Positions 61,858 to 64,000 of a stretch of 64,000 bases of DNA are shown here, in pieces. The notes beneath the pieces are model-generated. The model did no database searches. It saw only the letters and a list, made by a program, of their open reading frames with translations, and was not told the origin of the DNA. The translations under genes were made by a program, and so were the position numbers. The stretch's first letter is position 1, and every line of letters starts with the position of its first letter. The stretch comes from Methylobacillus gramineus (lineage in GTDB: Bacteria; Pseudomonadota; Gammaproteobacteria; Burkholderiales; Methylophilaceae). The stretch is taken from contig NZ_JAJAVE010000001.1 of the NCBI RefSeq assembly GCF_020532675.1, positions 496,001 through 560,000 of the forward strand, given 5' to 3'.

Positions 61858-64000
61858 ATGTTAACAAGAGATCAATTCAGGCTGAGCACGATAGCAATAC
61901 TCGTTGCTCATGTCTGTGGAGGCTCATTTTCAGCACAAGCTGCCGATGAGACTATTACAACAGATAAGGTCAATGTGGTCAGTACCACTCCTTTGCCATC
62001 ATTGGGGCTGCCGCTTGAATATGTCCCAGCTTCTATCCAGCTGGTGACAGGGCCGCAATTACAGAAGCAACGCAGCGTGACGATTGCGGATTACATGAAC
62101 CAGAATCTGCAAGGTGTGAGCGTCAATGAAACGCAGAATAATCCGTTTCAGCCTGACATTTTATTTCGCGGCTATACCGCTTCACCTTTGCTAGGAACGC
62201 CTCAGGGCCTGTCAGTCTTTGTTGACGGCGTACGTGTCAATGAGCCGTTCGGTGATGCAGTGAACTGGGATCTGATTCCAGTCAATGCGATTCAAGGAAT
62301 GTCCCTGATCCCCGGATCCAATCCAGTATTTGGCTTGAATACCTTGGGTGGCGCGATTTCTGTGCAAACCAAGAGCGGCCGCACCAATCAAGGTGGCGCA
62401 CTTGAGGCCTATACTGGCTCATGGGGCCGTAAAGTTGGATCTGCTGAGTACGGTGGTGTGTCACAAGATGGTTCTGTTGATTACTTTGTATCCGCGACAT
62501 CTTTCCGTGAAGATGGATGGCGTGATCACTCTCCTACTGATGTACGCCAGATATTTGGCAAGGTAGGTTGGCAGAATGAGACCAGTAAGCTTGATTTGAG
62601 CTATACCGGTGCTGATAACGACATGATAGGTAATGGCCTTATTCAGCGTGAGCTGATGCGTAGCCTCGGCCGTGATGCAATCCACACCCGTCCGGATCAA
62701 ACTCGCAACACCATGAACTTTCTGAATCTCTCTGGTAGCCATTGGTTTAATGATGATGTATTGCTTACTGCCAATACCTATTATCGCCAGTCCAATCGCA
62801 AGACTTTGAATGGGGATATCAACGATGATTTCGAGGCAGATGATGCGGATAATAACGGGATTATTGATTCAGCAGAGTTAGATGCAGCCATTGCAGATTG
62901 CCAGGCGAATAATGATGCAGATGAATTCTGTACTGGTGCGATCAATCGTAGCAATACCAGACAGAAAGGTTACGGATTTAATGCGCAATTGGCATTTAAC
63001 CAACCCTTCTTGGAAAAGAAGAACCAGTTGATCGTCGGTGCTGGTTACGATCACTCCAAAATCAAGTTCACGCAATCTTCAGAGTATGGTTTGCTCAATG
63101 CTTCCCGTGGTATCAATGGCCTGGGCTTTATGGGTGACGAAAACGTCGTTAACCTGCACGGCAAGACAGATACATGGAGTCTTTTTGCTACTGATACCTT
63201 GTCGCTGAATGAGTTCTGGCATCTGACACTGTCCGGTCGTTATAACCGTACCACGGTAGATAACACGGATAAGATTAATGCGCCTGGTTCATTGTTGGAT
63301 CCACTCGATCCAAATTCTGATCAAACATTGACTGGCAAGCATCATTTCAACCGGTTTAATCCTGCCATCGGCCTGACGTTTACGCCAAGCAAGGATTTGA
63401 CCGTGTATGGGTCTTATAACGAAGGTACACGTGCACCAACTTCAATGGAGCTTGGCTGTGCAAATCCGCTGGTGCCATGTAAGTTGCCTAACGCGATGGC
63501 AGGTGATCCTCCTCTCAAGCAGGTGGTGGCCAAGACCTTTGAGGCCGGGGTACGGGGTAATCTGACTCAGGCAATCAAATGGTCTGCTGCCGTTTACCGT
63601 GCTGAAAACCATGATGACATCCAGTTTATTTCCAACAACGTAGCTGGCCTGGGCTATTTTGATAACGTAGGCAAGACAAGACGTGTTGGGATTGATACCA
63701 GCTTGATTGGTACGCAGGGAGATTTCAGCTGGTCTGCCGGGTATAGCTATGTGAGAGCGACTTATGAAAGCGATTTGAATTTGCTGAATGAAGTCAACTC
63801 GACTGCTAGTAATGATCAAATCCAGGTCAGGAAAGGTGATCGTTTAGCCAATATTCCTGAGCATCAATTCAAACTGCGAGTGCAATATGAGGTGACACCA
63901 CACTGGAGCATAGGCACCAATCTCACCATGTTCTCTGATGTCTATGTGCGAGGTAATGAAAACAATCGTCATCGTGCCAATGATGGCGACGACGACCATT
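61858..64000 (+). CDS. TonB-dependent receptor, partial, with EF-hand-like insert
   Basis: The frame is open to the window edge (714 codons seen). It has a signal peptide (LSTIAILVAHVCGGSFSAQAA), a plug domain with VPASIQLVTGPQLQKQ and LFRGYTASPLLGTPQGLSVFVDG, then barrel repeats. At residues 329-340 an insert holds DADNNGIIDSAE, an exact EF-hand calcium loop pattern (D-x-D-x-N-G-x-I-x-x-x-E). Cysteines follow it within about 22 residues (DCQANNDADEFC) and may lock the loop. The start at 61858 has GGAAGGG 5 bases upstream. Substrate unknown; a Ca- or lanthanide-dependent ligand is an inference. Confidence 0.9.
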   Translation, partial: MLTRDQFRLSTIAILVAHVCGGSFSAQAADETITTDKVNVVSTTPLPSLGLPLEYVPASIQLVTGPQLQKQRSVTIADYMNQNLQGVSVNETQNNPFQPDILFRGYTASPLLGTPQGLSVFVDGVRVNEPFGDAVNWDLIPVNAIQGMSLIPGSNPVFGLNTLGGAISVQTKSGRTNQGGALEAYTGSWGRKVGSAEYGGVSQDGSVDYFVSATSFREDGWRDHSPTDVRQIFGKVGWQNETSKLDLSYTGADNDMIGNGLIQRELMRSLGRDAIHTRPDQTRNTMNFLNLSGSHWFNDDVLLTANTYYRQSNRKTLNGDINDDFEADDADNNGIIDSAELDAAIADCQANNDADEFCTGAINRSNTRQKGYGFNAQLAFNQPFLEKKNQLIVGAGYDHSKIKFTQSSEYGLLNASRGINGLGFMGDENVVNLHGKTDTWSLFATDTLSLNEFWHLTLSGRYNRTTVDNTDKINAPGSLLDPLDPNSDQTLTGKHHFNRFNPAIGLTFTPSKDLTVYGSYNEGTRAPTSMELGCANPLVPCKLPNAMAGDPPLKQVVAKTFEAGVRGNLTQAIKWSAAVYRAENHDDIQFISNNVAGLGYFDNVGKTRRVGIDTSLIGTQGDFSWSAGYSYVRATYESDLNLLNEVNSTASNDQIQVRKGDRLANIPEHQFKLRVQYEVTPHWSIGTNLTMFSDVYVRGNENNRHRANDGDDDH
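62842..62877 (+). other. EF-hand-like loop coding segment in the TonB receptor
   Basis: These 12 codons give D-A-D-N-N-G-I-I-D-S-A-E. Positions 1, 3, 5, 9 and 12 are oxygen donors and Gly is at 6, as in canonical EF-hands. Position 2 is Ala, not the Pro typical of lanmodulin. Confidence 0.8.

Overview
The window is about 64 kb of dense bacterial chromosome. Gene content and protein style fit a betaproteobacterium, most likely Methylophilaceae (a Methylobacillus- or Methylovorus-like methylotroph). The reasons are a PEP-CTERM protein, a Pil-Chp chemosensory cluster, a MetR/MetE pair, betaproteobacterial-style dnaE-accA-tilS linkage and several TonB-dependent receptors. This assignment is inferred from recalled family features; no search was run. 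I saw no rRNA, tRNA, insertion sequence, prophage or CRISPR array.

Layout. 1-4.4 kb: copper-handling genes (PCuAC chaperone, DUF2946), a quinone oxidoreductase-like MDR protein with a divergent HxlR regulator, a DUF5610 protein and a PEP-CTERM protein with HAF repeats. 4.5-13.8 kb: the large helicase HrpA, an autotransporter, a lytic transglycosylase and a Gfo/Idh/MocA oxidoreductase. 13.8-16.4 kb: a DsbA-like protein and a divergent metallo-beta-lactamase-fold protein paired with a LysR regulator. 16.4-24.7 kb: metR-metE with a consensus MetR box, a thioredoxin-like protein, then a cobalamin riboswitch in front of nrdA-nrdB-ferredoxin. Both metE and nrdAB encode B12-independent enzymes. 24.7-30.3 kb: a Fur-box-preceded iron operon (siderophore receptor, periplasmic esterase, DUF3649, PepSY membrane protein, DUF3325).

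30.3-36.7 kb: an AI-2E-type permease, two small proteins, then three COG0523 (CobW/ZigA-type) GTPases, a zinc-ligand-poor DksA paralogue and a Fur/Zur-family regulator. Two near-identical palindromes sit before the DksA paralogue. Together these look like a zinc-limitation regulon. 36.8-41.0 kb: an RNA-metabolism run (RNase II-type nuclease, spermidine-synthase-like protein, RlmL-type methyltransferase, MazG-like pyrophosphohydrolase). 41.1-43.7 kb: a PhyH-type dioxygenase, Tpx and a FIST-domain sensor protein. 43.9-51.9 kb: pilG-pilH-pilI-pilJ-chpA, which controls type IV pili. 52.0-57.8 kb: dnaE, accA, tilS. 57.8-61.6 kb: tesA divergent from the ybbA-ybbP exporter genes. 61.9 kb to the end: a TonB-dependent receptor that runs off the window and carries an EF-hand-like loop.

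The most notable items are these: the B12 riboswitch and Shine-Dalgarno-masking hairpin over an enterobacterial-style class Ia ribonucleotide reductase operon; that operon's ferredoxin with a C-terminal extension ending in a sliding-clamp-like motif; the EF-hand in the terminal TonB receptor, in a clade where lanthanide and calcium uptake matter; and the zinc-limitation cluster with its twin TGCAAC-N3-GTTGCA operators.
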